From contig CAYRFP010000036.1 of assembly GCA_964423675.1 (NCBI GenBank), positions 1 to 23,213 on the forward strand: 23,213 nucleotides of DNA, read 5' to 3'. The notes below the pieces were generated by a model. It made no database searches. It had not been told where the DNA came from and was given only the letters and a program-made list of their open reading frames with translations. Below are positions 7,886 through 13,923 of this stretch, piece by piece. Each line of letters starts with the position of its first letter. The first letter of the stretch is position 1. Both the position numbers and the translations under genes were made by a program. This stretch comes from RUG563 sp964423675 (GTDB lineage Bacteria; Bacillota; Clostridia; Christensenellales; Aristaeellaceae).

Positions 7886-8182
7886 ATGAATACATTGCAG
7901 GATTCCAGACGGGCGGCGCTGAACCTGGAGGAAGCGGCGCTGCTGCCGGCCATGCCGCGAAAAAATGTAGCGGGAAGCGCGGCATTGCAGACGGCACTGC
8001 GATCGGCTCAGGCCATGGCAGGAAAGAAAACGGGAAACACTGTGGATGCGGCTTCCCTGGCGGAAAAGCCTGCTCCTGCGCAGCCAGTTGCTTCCCGTCC
8101 AGCTCCCCTTTCCCGGGCAGCACTACATCACGCTCTTCGGCGGAGAACAGAAAATGGCGTTTATCGCGAATTTTTGTACTGA
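7886..8182 (+). CDS. Hypothetical protein, 98 aa, Ala-rich and basic
   Basis: I do not recognise this protein. It starts at ATG 7886, a few bases after a GAGGAAG ribosome binding site, and ends in TGA. It has no signal peptide, no membrane segment and no cysteine. Composition is Ala-rich with an excess of Arg/Lys. A central stretch (about 59-76, EKPAPAQPVASRPAPLSR) is Pro/Ala-rich and looks disordered, while both ends could be helical; the C-terminus has HHALRRRTENGVYREFLY. It sits between a terminator upstream and one downstream, so it appears to be its own unit, though I found no convincing promoter. A longer out-of-frame reading frame overlaps it, but that one lacks a ribosome binding site. 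Confidence 0.6.
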   Translation: MNTLQDSRRAALNLEEAALLPAMPRKNVAGSAALQTALRSAQAMAGKKTGNTVDAASLAEKPAPAQPVASRPAPLSRAALHHALRRRTENGVYREFLY

Positions 8183-8198
8183 AATAAGCTACATAAAA

Positions 8199-8229
8199 AG
8201 CGCTTCCCCCAATCCGGGAAGCGCTCCTT
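8199..8229 (+). terminator. Bidirectional terminator between convergent genes
   Basis: AGCGCTTCCC (8199-8208) and GGGAAGCGCT (8216-8225) form a perfect 10-bp stem with a 7-nt loop. On the plus strand it is followed by CCTTTT. On the minus strand it is followed by a T run (the complement of AAAAAG at 8195-8200). It can therefore end both the 98-aa gene and the CAP-domain gene. Confidence 0.85.
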
Positions 8230-8253
8230 TTAAGGCAGAAAACGCTGTGGAAC

Positions 8254-8928
8254 TCAGCGGACGAATAGCTGTGTTACGTAAACAAAACCGTTGCTGTCCA
8301 CTGCCACACCAATGCCAACCTTCATCCACTGACTGCCAAGGATGTTGGCCCGGTGTCCAGTACTGCTCATGAAAGCAGCCTGTGCTTTTTCCACGGTGGC
8401 GTGATGCGCAATGTTTTCTCCCACGCCGTTAAAGCTGTATTCAAAGATCTGCAGCATGGCTGAGGCATTTCCGTAGGTGGGGGATGTATGGGAGAAGTAA
8501 TGATTATCACGCATGTCCTGGGCTTTGATGCGGGCGATTCGGCTCAGCTCGGCATCCAGCGCTAAGGCAGGGAGTCCCTGAACGGCTCGATCCTGGTTCA
8601 ACAAATTCCATGCTTTTTGCTCTTGCGTTGTGGAAGATTCTGTTGTATAATCAGCCGTGCTTGTTGGCTTCGGGAATGCGGACGTCGTTGGCTGCAATGT
8701 GGGCATCAGCGTAGGCTGAGGGGTGACCACTGGGGCAGAGGTGACGCTGGGCGTTTTCGAGGGCGCAATGGTAGGATGACTGGTAACAAACGGCGTTGGG
8801 CATCCGCTTTGTTGCCGATAAGGCCAGCCTTTGAATCCGAACTGGGAGGCGGGTGCGCCGTCGGCCAGCGCTGTGCAGACAAGCAGGGAAAGAATCAAAA
8901 CGAGGGCAAGACCAGAATATCGCTTCAT
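8254..8928 (-). CDS. Secreted CAP/SCP-domain protein (YkwD-like)
   Basis: The only minus-strand gene. It encodes 224 aa: a Sec signal peptide (about 1-22, MKRYSGLALVLILSLLVCTALA), a Thr/Pro/Ser-rich linker (about 40-105) likely to lie in the cell wall, then a CAP domain to the C-terminus. CAP signatures visible are the WNLLNQDRAVQGLPAL helix, HYFSH, GVGENIAHH, the STGHRANIL segment and a final VYVTQLFVR strand. Such proteins are common in spore formers and gut Clostridia; their biochemical role is mostly unknown. The start was set by an AAAGGAG ribosome binding site (8936-8942 on the complement) and the signal peptide. An upstream in-frame ATG gives a poor start. The gene is divergent from the zinc-ribbon gene and shares an operator-like palindrome with it. 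Confidence 0.92.
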   Translation of the reverse strand: MKRYSGLALVLILSLLVCTALADGAPASQFGFKGWPYRQQSGCPTPFVTSHPTIAPSKTPSVTSAPVVTPQPTLMPTLQPTTSAFPKPTSTADYTTESSTTQEQKAWNLLNQDRAVQGLPALALDAELSRIARIKAQDMRDNHYFSHTSPTYGNASAMLQIFEYSFNGVGENIAHHATVEKAQAAFMSSTGHRANILGSQWMKVGIGVAVDSNGFVYVTQLFVR

Positions 8929-8952
8929 GATGGTTCTCCTTTGTTTCGAAAA

Positions 8953-8979
8953 TATTACGATCGCAATAAAATCGTAATA
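8953..8979. promoter_or_regulatory. Perfect 9-9-9 palindrome over divergent promoters, candidate operator
   Basis: TATTACGAT (8953-8961), 9-nt spacer, ATCGTAATA (8971-8979). The right arm covers the predicted -10 of the CAP gene. A second, overlapping repeat GTAAT-ACA-ATTAC lies at 8974-8986. Placement on a -10 suggests repression by a dimeric regulator. The regulator is not in the window. Confidence 0.6.
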
Positions 8980-8983
8980 CAAT
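8955..8983 (+). promoter_or_regulatory. Weak candidate promoter for the zinc-ribbon/phosphoesterase unit
   Basis: TTACGA (8955-8960), 17-nt spacer, TACAAT (8978-8983). The -10 is good and the -35 is weak. It would overlap the palindrome fully, giving shared control with the CAP gene. The leader would also contain a small palindrome CCAAGGA-AA-TCCTTGG (9019-9034) upstream of the ribosome binding site. Confidence 0.35.
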
Positions 8984-8999
8984 TACAAAAAAACGTCAA
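8971..8999 (-). promoter_or_regulatory. Promoter for the CAP-domain gene
   Basis: On the minus strand: TTGACG (8999-8994), 17-nt spacer, TACGAT (8976-8971). Good -35, ideal spacing, moderate -10. The leader to the ATG would be about 36 nt. Confidence 0.6.
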
Positions 9000-9059
9000 T
9001 GGAATTGACAGGTCGTTTCCAAGGAAATCCTTGGATGACCACGCAGGAGGGAAATGCAA

Positions 9060-9464
9060 ATGGGTCTGATCAAATGTCCGCGGTGTGAACTGAATTATAT
9101 CCAGGAAGATGAAGGATATTGCAAGATCTGCAAGCGGGAGATGAAGGGCGAGAGCCGGACGGACGAAATCGAAATGTGCACGGTATGTAACGAAGCGCCG
9201 GCGCTTCCGGGCAAGGACGTGTGTCTGTTCTGTCTCAAGGAAATGAACGCCAATAATCATATGGATGATGATAACGAAAATGACGGCCGGGTTGGCGAAG
9301 CATCGCTGGGAATTGATCCGGTAAGTAGCATGGATGAAATTATCCCTGAAATTGACGAGGATATCCCTGCCCGTGAATACGACGAGATCGAAAGCGATCT
9401 GTCTTTGGACGAAATGGGCGAAGACGAAGAAGAAGAAAACGAGGAAGAGGATCAGGACGAATAA
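9060..9464 (+). CDS. Double zinc-ribbon protein with acidic C-terminal tail, unknown function
   Basis: A 134-aa protein with eight cysteines in four CxxC pairs (CPRC, CKIC, CTVC, CLFC) in the first 60 residues or so, which should bind two Zn ions as two treble-clef or ribbon knuckles. The rest, from about residue 65, is strongly acidic and ends in a Glu/Asp run, so it is probably disordered. There is no membrane segment or signal peptide. Two ATG codons are possible: 9054 (3 nt after AGGAGG) and 9060 (9 nt after it); 9060 has the more usual spacing. It is followed by a phosphoesterase whose GTG lies 1 nt after this stop, so the two are almost certainly co-translated. No function can be assigned. 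Confidence 0.8.
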   Translation: MGLIKCPRCELNYIQEDEGYCKICKREMKGESRTDEIEMCTVCNEAPALPGKDVCLFCLKEMNANNHMDDDNENDGRVGEASLGIDPVSSMDEIIPEIDEDIPAREYDEIESDLSLDEMGEDEEEENEEEDQDE

Positions 9465-9465
9465 C

Positions 9466-10173
9466 GTGGAGATCTACGCCATTGGAGACTTGCATCTGCC
9501 GGGCGGCGACGATAAGCCCATGAACGTGTTTGGAACGCATTGGGAAGGGCATTTTCAGAAAATCAGCGCGGATTGGGTAAAGCGAGTGAAGCCGGACGAC
9601 CTGGTGCTGATTCCCGGCGATATTAGCTGGGCTATGCAAATAGAAAATGCATTGCCGGATCTGCAACAGATTGGGGCTTTGCCGGGCCGCAAGGTGATCC
9701 TGCGAGGAAATCACGATTACTGGTGGTGCGGCATTAGTCGGCTGCGGGAGTTGTTGCCCCGGGGCATGTATGCTTTGCAAAACGATGCGCTGCTGCTGGA
9801 CGACGTGGTGCTTTGCGGCACACGGGGCTGGACCTACGGCAGCGATGCGGCGGAGGATAAGAAAATCTACGCCCGGGAAACGCTTCGGATGAAGCTGAGC
9901 CTGGATTGGGCTCAAAAGCATGCGGGAAAGCGCTTGATCGCCATGACCCATTATCCGCCTCTGGGCGATAAGGGGGAGGAAACGCCGCTATCTCAGCTGT
10001 TGAGCCAATATGGGGTGGATGACGCGGTGTACGGACATCTTCATGGCGGGGCGCTGCGAAGCGCAGTGACGGGTCTTTATGGAGGCGTGCGGTATCATTG
10101 TGTCTCCTGCGATGGCCTGGGTTTCCAATTACACCACTTGCCGATGGGCAAAGTGGAGAATCAGCCCAAATAA
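9466..10173 (+). CDS. Calcineurin-like metallophosphoesterase
   Basis: A 235-aa cytoplasmic metal-dependent phosphoesterase. The metal-binding motifs are complete: GDLH (Asp8, His10), PGDISW, RGNHDYWW, a THYPP block and GHLHGG. The PGDISW and GNHDYWW signatures are those of the stand-alone predicted phosphohydrolase group (COG1768-like) found in Clostridia. The substrate is unknown. The GTG start at 9466 was chosen because it begins the conserved VEIYAIGDLH strand and is preceded by AGGA (9454-9457) inside the upstream gene. It is coupled to the zinc-ribbon gene and followed by a strong terminator. Confidence 0.9.
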   Translation: MEIYAIGDLHLPGGDDKPMNVFGTHWEGHFQKISADWVKRVKPDDLVLIPGDISWAMQIENALPDLQQIGALPGRKVILRGNHDYWWCGISRLRELLPRGMYALQNDALLLDDVVLCGTRGWTYGSDAAEDKKIYARETLRMKLSLDWAQKHAGKRLIAMTHYPPLGDKGEETPLSQLLSQYGVDDAVYGHLHGGALRSAVTGLYGGVRYHCVSCDGLGFQLHHLPMGKVENQPK

Positions 10174-10205
10174 AACCAAGAAAATTGAATAGAGCATCCC
10201 AAATG

Positions 10206-10228
10206 GCGGCGAAAAAGCCGCTTTTTTT
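10206..10228 (+). terminator. Rho-independent terminator after the phosphoesterase gene
   Basis: GCGGC (10206-10210), loop GAAAAA, GCCGC (10217-10221), then seven T. Short but GC-rich stem. Confidence 0.85.
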
Positions 10229-10413
10229 GTGTGTTTTTTGAGAGGAATGCCCAAAAAGTGGAGAAACGGATGAAAAAGACTGAGATTATGAAATTTCCGT
10301 AATAATTTCCCCAAAGAAGAAACATTGAAGAAAACATAAATTTTGTATATTTCAAATAAAAAACGAATATAAAAATAGTACATTAAAACCATGAAAACAA
10401 AAAAGGAGAAAGC

Positions 10414-10443
10414 ATGTTCGCAAATAATCGCTGGAGAAAATGA
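10414..10443 (+). CDS. Possible 9-aa leader peptide
   Basis: ATG at 10414 follows AAGGAG (10403-10408) with 5-nt spacing, an excellent start in an otherwise empty region. It encodes MFANNRWRK then TGA. There is no run of one amino acid that would suggest classical amino-acid attenuation. It may be a chance match in purine-rich DNA. Confidence 0.25.
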   Translation: MFANNRWRK

Positions 10444-10515
10444 GAACACTTATTCCGAAAAAATTAAGAACATGACGAAAATGTGACAAAAGTATTTCCT
10501 AAAGACCGAAAAACG

Positions 10516-10558
10516 TTTTAAGGCACCGCTTGACAGAATCCTAAAAAGTGCCTTAAAA
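10516..10558. promoter_or_regulatory. Perfect 11-bp inverted repeat bracketing the mraZ promoter
   Basis: TTTTAAGGCAC (10516-10526) and GTGCCTTAAAA (10548-10558), repeat distance 32 bp, about three helical turns. The left arm is just upstream of the -35 and the right arm overlaps the -10. The arms would be on the same DNA face, as for a dimer of dimers. If transcribed from further upstream it would form a hairpin with a 21-nt loop. Confidence 0.6.
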
Positions 10559-10559
10559 T
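10530..10559 (+). promoter_or_regulatory. Promoter for the dcw cluster (mraZ)
   Basis: TTGACA (10530-10535, perfect consensus), 18-nt spacer, TAAAAT (10554-10559); TTAAAA at 10553-10558 gives 17 nt. The start of transcription would be near 10566. Confidence 0.75.
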
Positions 10560-10573
10560 GGTGCACGAACCCT

Positions 10574-10604
10574 AAAAGTGGTTTATAAGTGGCGGATAGT
10601 GTGG
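10574..10604 (+). promoter_or_regulatory. MraZ box (GTGG-type direct repeats)
   Basis: Direct repeats AAAAGTGG (10574-10581), ATAAGTGG (10585-10592) and AGTGTGG (10598-10604), spaced 11-12 nt, directly before the mraZ start; a further AAAAAGTG lies at 10543-10550 in the promoter spacer. MraZ is known to bind repeats of this kind (TGGG or AAAGTGG cores at about 10-bp spacing) upstream of its own gene and repress the cluster. Here most of the box lies downstream of the predicted transcription start. Confidence 0.65.
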
Positions 10605-10611
10605 TGAGAAC

Positions 10612-11193
10612 ATGGCGGACGACCCCAAAGCACGCGAAAACGGCAAAATGCCGGAGGATTCTTCGCGCCTTTGTGATACCTCGAATAGGACGTCCGCGAT
10701 GGATGCGGGCGACGGAAACGGCACTGAAATGCCGTTCCTGGGTTTTGTGGGTAGCTATACCCATGGCATCGATGCCAAGGGGCGCCTGATTATCCCGGCC
10801 TCCTTCCGCGATCCGCTGGGCAACCGTTTTGCGGTGGCCCCAACGCCGGATTTTAAGGCCATTGCGCTGTATCCCTTGCAGGGCTGGCTGGAGCGGCGAG
10901 ACGAGCTGCTGGCGCTGGTGAAGATGAATGCCAGGGCACAGCGGTTGTTGGATCAATTCAGCAAATACAGCTATGTAGACTGCGAAGCAGATGCGCAGGG
11001 GCGCCTGTTGCTGCCGCAGAAGATTCGAGTCTGGCGGCTGGGCGATGCGCGGGAAGTGGATGTAAACGGTGCTGTTACCCATATCCGCGTGTTGCCTGCT
11101 GCGGATAGCCGGGAGCAGGATTTGAACTTCGATGAAGAATTTGCCGACCCGCTAGCCATGATCGCGCAGATGCAGCAGGGCCAGACGTTCTAA
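10612..11193 (+). CDS. mraZ: Transcriptional regulator MraZ
   Basis: DNA-binding protein that sits at the head of dcw clusters and represses them by binding repeats upstream of its own gene. Two AbrB-like swapped-hairpin domains are present, each with the family signature: GIDAKGRLIIPASFR and EADAQGRLLLPQKIR. The C-terminus is acidic. Starting at ATG 10612 the protein is 193 aa, longer than the usual 140-150, because about 40 hydrophilic residues precede the normal beginning (here PFLGFVGSYTHGIDAKGR). The 10612 start has a close GGTGAG. ATG 10699 has AGGA at 8 nt and would give 164 aa; ATG 10729 would give the family length but has a poor site. The N-terminus is therefore unsure. ftsL follows 27 nt later; rsmH, the usual next gene, is absent. 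Confidence 0.92.
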   Translation: MADDPKARENGKMPEDSSRLCDTSNRTSAMDAGDGNGTEMPFLGFVGSYTHGIDAKGRLIIPASFRDPLGNRFAVAPTPDFKAIALYPLQGWLERRDELLALVKMNARAQRLLDQFSKYSYVDCEADAQGRLLLPQKIRVWRLGDAREVDVNGAVTHIRVLPAADSREQDLNFDEEFADPLAMIAQMQQGQTF

Positions 11194-11220
11194 TCCGCAG
11201 GAAAGGAGGAATACACTGCT

Positions 11221-11751
11221 ATGCAGAAGGGAAAAAATGCACAGTACGCCGTGGCGGGTGTGCAGACGATGCCGGGCATTGAAATGAACGTTCGTAGCCA
11301 TGTGTGGGTGCCGGACGCGGAGGCGGGCTACGAAACGGATCGAACCCCCTTTAATGCCCATCAAATTAAGCCTCGATTTTCAGGCCAAGCGGCGACCATC
11401 CCGTGTTATGCGGGTGTGCTGTTCCTTTCCACGGTGCTGATCGTTTGCTTAGCGCTGGTAGGCACAAGGGTTTCCCGGATGAAGCAAACATCCGATCAGA
11501 TCAGCGCAATGGAACAGGCCATCGTGCAGACTATTGCCGATAACAGCCAGCTGACGGTGGAAGTGATGCAGGCGCAGGATTCCTCTCGAATCTGCTATGC
11601 CGCAGCGCAGGAACTGGGCATGGTGGCGGCCACGGGCGTTGAGGTGCAATACGTGGTTGCCCCGAACACACGGCCTTTTGCAATCCAAACTGCCGCAACG
11701 GAAAACTCCCCCTTTTCCGTTGGGCATGGAACAATCAGCGGCAGCCGATAA
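11221..11751 (+). CDS. ftsL: FtsL-like cell division protein
   Basis: A 176-aa single-pass membrane protein at the ftsL position, between mraZ and the ftsI-type gene. A cytoplasmic N-terminal part of about 60 residues is followed by one membrane helix (about 62-82, CYAGVLFLSTVLIVCLALVGT) and a heptad-like stretch (about 83-118, RVSRMKQTSDQISAMEQAIVQ and on) fitting the FtsL coiled coil that pairs with DivIC/FtsB. The rest (about 119-176) includes the short AAQELGMVAA motif typical of FtsL C-terminal parts. Sequence identity in this family is low, so the name rests on topology and position. The ribosome binding site AAGGAGGA is strong, 11 nt from the ATG. Confidence 0.78.
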   Translation: MQKGKNAQYAVAGVQTMPGIEMNVRSHVWVPDAEAGYETDRTPFNAHQIKPRFSGQAATIPCYAGVLFLSTVLIVCLALVGTRVSRMKQTSDQISAMEQAIVQTIADNSQLTVEVMQAQDSSRICYAAAQELGMVAATGVEVQYVVAPNTRPFAIQTAATENSPFSVGHGTISGSR

Positions 11752-11784
11752 TCCAGGGTTCGTCTGCCGGCAGGGGGAGAAGCC

Positions 11785-13920
11785 ATGCATGCAGAACTGG
11801 TGATTCGAAAAAGATTGATGCTGATGCTGTCGGTACTCGCGCTGTTGTTTTTACTCATTGGCGTGCGAATCGGCGGCCTTGCCTTGTTTGAGGGCGAATC
11901 GCTGACGGCCCGGGGCGTTCGGCAATGGACGCGGGAGGGCGTGGTGATGGCCCAGCGGGGCAGCATCCAGGATACAAATGGCGAAACGCTGGCGCTGTCC
12001 GCCACCGCCTATATCGTAACCGCCAATCCCCAACTGGTTGAGGATGAGGCGGCTTTTGCGCAGACGCTTTCGCCTGTGCTGGGCGTGGGGGCAGAGACGA
12101 TTGAAAAGAAGCTGATGAATAAAAAACAGGCATCAGTGATTCTCAAGCGCCAGGTTCCCCGGGAACAGGTGGATCAGTTGCGGCAGCTGCGCAGCCAAAG
12201 CGCGGATATGCAAAAGCTGCTGCGCGGGCTGAATTTTGATGAGGATACCCGCCGCTTTTATCCCAAGGGAGCGTTTCTCTGTCAGGCGTTGGGCTTAACC
12301 AATATTGATTCCCAGGGCCAATCGGGGCTGGAAAGCTGGTATGAGCAGCTGTTGCGTGGAGAAGCCGGCTCTCTGCGGACGGAAGTGGATGCGCGGGCAC
12401 GGCTGCTGCCTGACGGAAAAACTACTTATGTAGCCCCCAAGACGGGCAGCACATTGCGGCTTACCATCGATGCAACACTTCAATCTATCGCGGAAAAGAC
12501 CATGCAGGAATGCCTGGAAAAGAATAACGCCCTGTCCGTGCAATGTATCATTCTGGATGTGGATACGGGGGCGATTCTGGCGCTTTGCATGAAGCCGGAT
12601 TATGACCCTAACGTCCCGCCCCGGGATGATGCGGAAACGTTGCAGGATCTGATGCGCATTACCGCGATCACGGATGTGTATGAGCCCGGTTCCACGTTTA
12701 AGATTCTTACCTGCGCTGCTGCGCTGGACAGCGGATCGGCCAAGCTGACGGATACCTTCCATTGCGCCGGAGCGGTGACGGTGGACGGAGATAGAATCCG
12801 TTGCTGGAAAAACAGCCATGGCACCCAGGCACTACCGGAAGCCTTGGCGAATAGCTGTAACCCCGCCTTTGTGGCCCTGGCGCTGCGGATGGGAACGGAT
12901 GACTTTTATAAGTATCTGCGAGCGTTCGGGCTGGGCGTGAAAACCGGAGTGGATTTGCCGGGAGAAAGCAGCGGAATTCTGATTAACAGCCGATATGTAA
13001 AGAATGTGGATTTGGCGCGTATTGGCTTTGGTCAAAGCGTGGCGGTCACGCCGCTGCAATTGATCTGCGCCGCCAGCGCTGTGGTGAACGGCGGACGGCT
13101 GATGAAGCCGTATATTGTTAAGGAAGTATTGGACGAAAGCGGAAATGTAATCGACCGGACCAGCCCTATGGTGGTTTCCAATCCTATTTCTGCTGAAACC
13201 AGCGCCACCATGCGCAGCCTTCTGGAAAATGTGGTGGAAAACGGTGGGGGAAAGAACGCCTATATTGCAGGCTATCGCATTGGGGGCAAAACCGGAACTG
13301 CGCAGGTTTATAAAAACGGTCGGGTGGTATCGGATGTGCACATCGGCTCGTTTCTGGGGTTTGCGCCTATCGATCAGCCTCGAATCGCGGTGCTGGTAAC
13401 GGTTCATGAGGCGCATGTGCCGGTGGATTACGGCAGCGCCACGGCCGCGCCCTTTGCCCGGCAGATTTTAGAGGAAGCGTTGCCTTATCTGGGTATTCGC
13501 AAGCAGGATCCCAAGGCAACCAGCGCGCCGTTGGTTTCAGTGCCAGATGTGACAGGCCTGTCGCTGACGGACGCAAAAAAGGCGCTGACAGCAGCGGGGC
13601 TTCAGAGCGAAACGGACGGTGTAAGCGACCAGGTTTCCGCTCAGACTCCGGCGGCGGGCGCACAGCTCAGCCTGGGTGGGCGGGTGATGCTCTATACCTA
13701 TGAGGAGCAGCCGCTCAAAGTGCAGGATCTGATGCGGGTGCCGGATGTGAAGGGGCTGCCCATTGTCGAGGCCAGTCGGGCGCTAAGAGCCCGGGGCTTT
13801 GAAATGGCACTGACGGGAACGGGATTGGCCGTTTTTCAAAGCCCGGCGGCAGGAACTTACGCCGCACAGGGCGAAACAGTGAATGTCACTTTTGAATTAC
13901 CTGTGAATGGAGAGAAATGA
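11785..13920 (+). CDS. ftsI: Class B penicillin-binding protein with PASTA repeats (FtsI / PBP2x / SpoVD type)
   Basis: Septal peptidoglycan transpeptidase, 711 aa. Domains in order: membrane anchor (about 11-34), PBP dimerisation domain (about 50-220), transpeptidase domain with STFK (Ser303, Lys306), SCN (Ser357, Asn359) and KTG (502-504), then two PASTA repeats (about 586-640 and 652-706, each starting VPDV). PASTA repeats occur in PBP2x of cocci and in SpoVD of spore formers; the sequence alone does not say whether this is the vegetative or the sporulation enzyme. It is the only such gene here, so in this cluster it takes the ftsI place. The GGGGGAG site 5 nt before the ATG supports the start. 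murE begins 3 nt after its TGA. Its partner glycosyltransferase FtsW is encoded downstream. Confidence 0.95.
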   Translation: MHAELVIRKRLMLMLSVLALLFLLIGVRIGGLALFEGESLTARGVRQWTREGVVMAQRGSIQDTNGETLALSATAYIVTANPQLVEDEAAFAQTLSPVLGVGAETIEKKLMNKKQASVILKRQVPREQVDQLRQLRSQSADMQKLLRGLNFDEDTRRFYPKGAFLCQALGLTNIDSQGQSGLESWYEQLLRGEAGSLRTEVDARARLLPDGKTTYVAPKTGSTLRLTIDATLQSIAEKTMQECLEKNNALSVQCIILDVDTGAILALCMKPDYDPNVPPRDDAETLQDLMRITAITDVYEPGSTFKILTCAAALDSGSAKLTDTFHCAGAVTVDGDRIRCWKNSHGTQALPEALANSCNPAFVALALRMGTDDFYKYLRAFGLGVKTGVDLPGESSGILINSRYVKNVDLARIGFGQSVAVTPLQLICAASAVVNGGRLMKPYIVKEVLDESGNVIDRTSPMVVSNPISAETSATMRSLLENVVENGGGKNAYIAGYRIGGKTGTAQVYKNGRVVSDVHIGSFLGFAPIDQPRIAVLVTVHEAHVPVDYGSATAAPFARQILEEALPYLGIRKQDPKATSAPLVSVPDVTGLSLTDAKKALTAAGLQSETDGVSDQVSAQTPAAGAQLSLGGRVMLYTYEEQPLKVQDLMRVPDVKGLPIVEASRALRARGFEMALTGTGLAVFQSPAAGTYAAQGETVNVTFELPVNGEK

Positions 13921-13923
13921 GTT

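Larger units (their letters stand above)
10229..10611. other. AT-rich non-coding stretch upstream of mraZ
   Basis: About 380 bases with far lower GC than the flanking genes. The first 250 are A-rich on the plus strand and I see no gene there except a possible 9-codon frame (10414-10443). The last 100 hold the mraZ promoter, an 11-bp inverted repeat and GTGG repeats. The minus strand is open for about 100 codons, but that frame is Phe-rich, runs into the phosphoesterase gene and has no ribosome binding site, so I do not call it. Confidence 0.75.

Noticed and set aside
8046..8372. 108-codon plus-strand frame overlapping the 98-aa gene
   Set aside because: It crosses the bidirectional terminator and enters the CAP gene; it has no good start signal.
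10129..10449. 106-codon Phe/Leu-rich minus-strand frame in the region before mraZ
   Set aside because: It runs through the terminator and into the phosphoesterase gene, has no ribosome binding site, and its composition reflects the A-rich plus strand.
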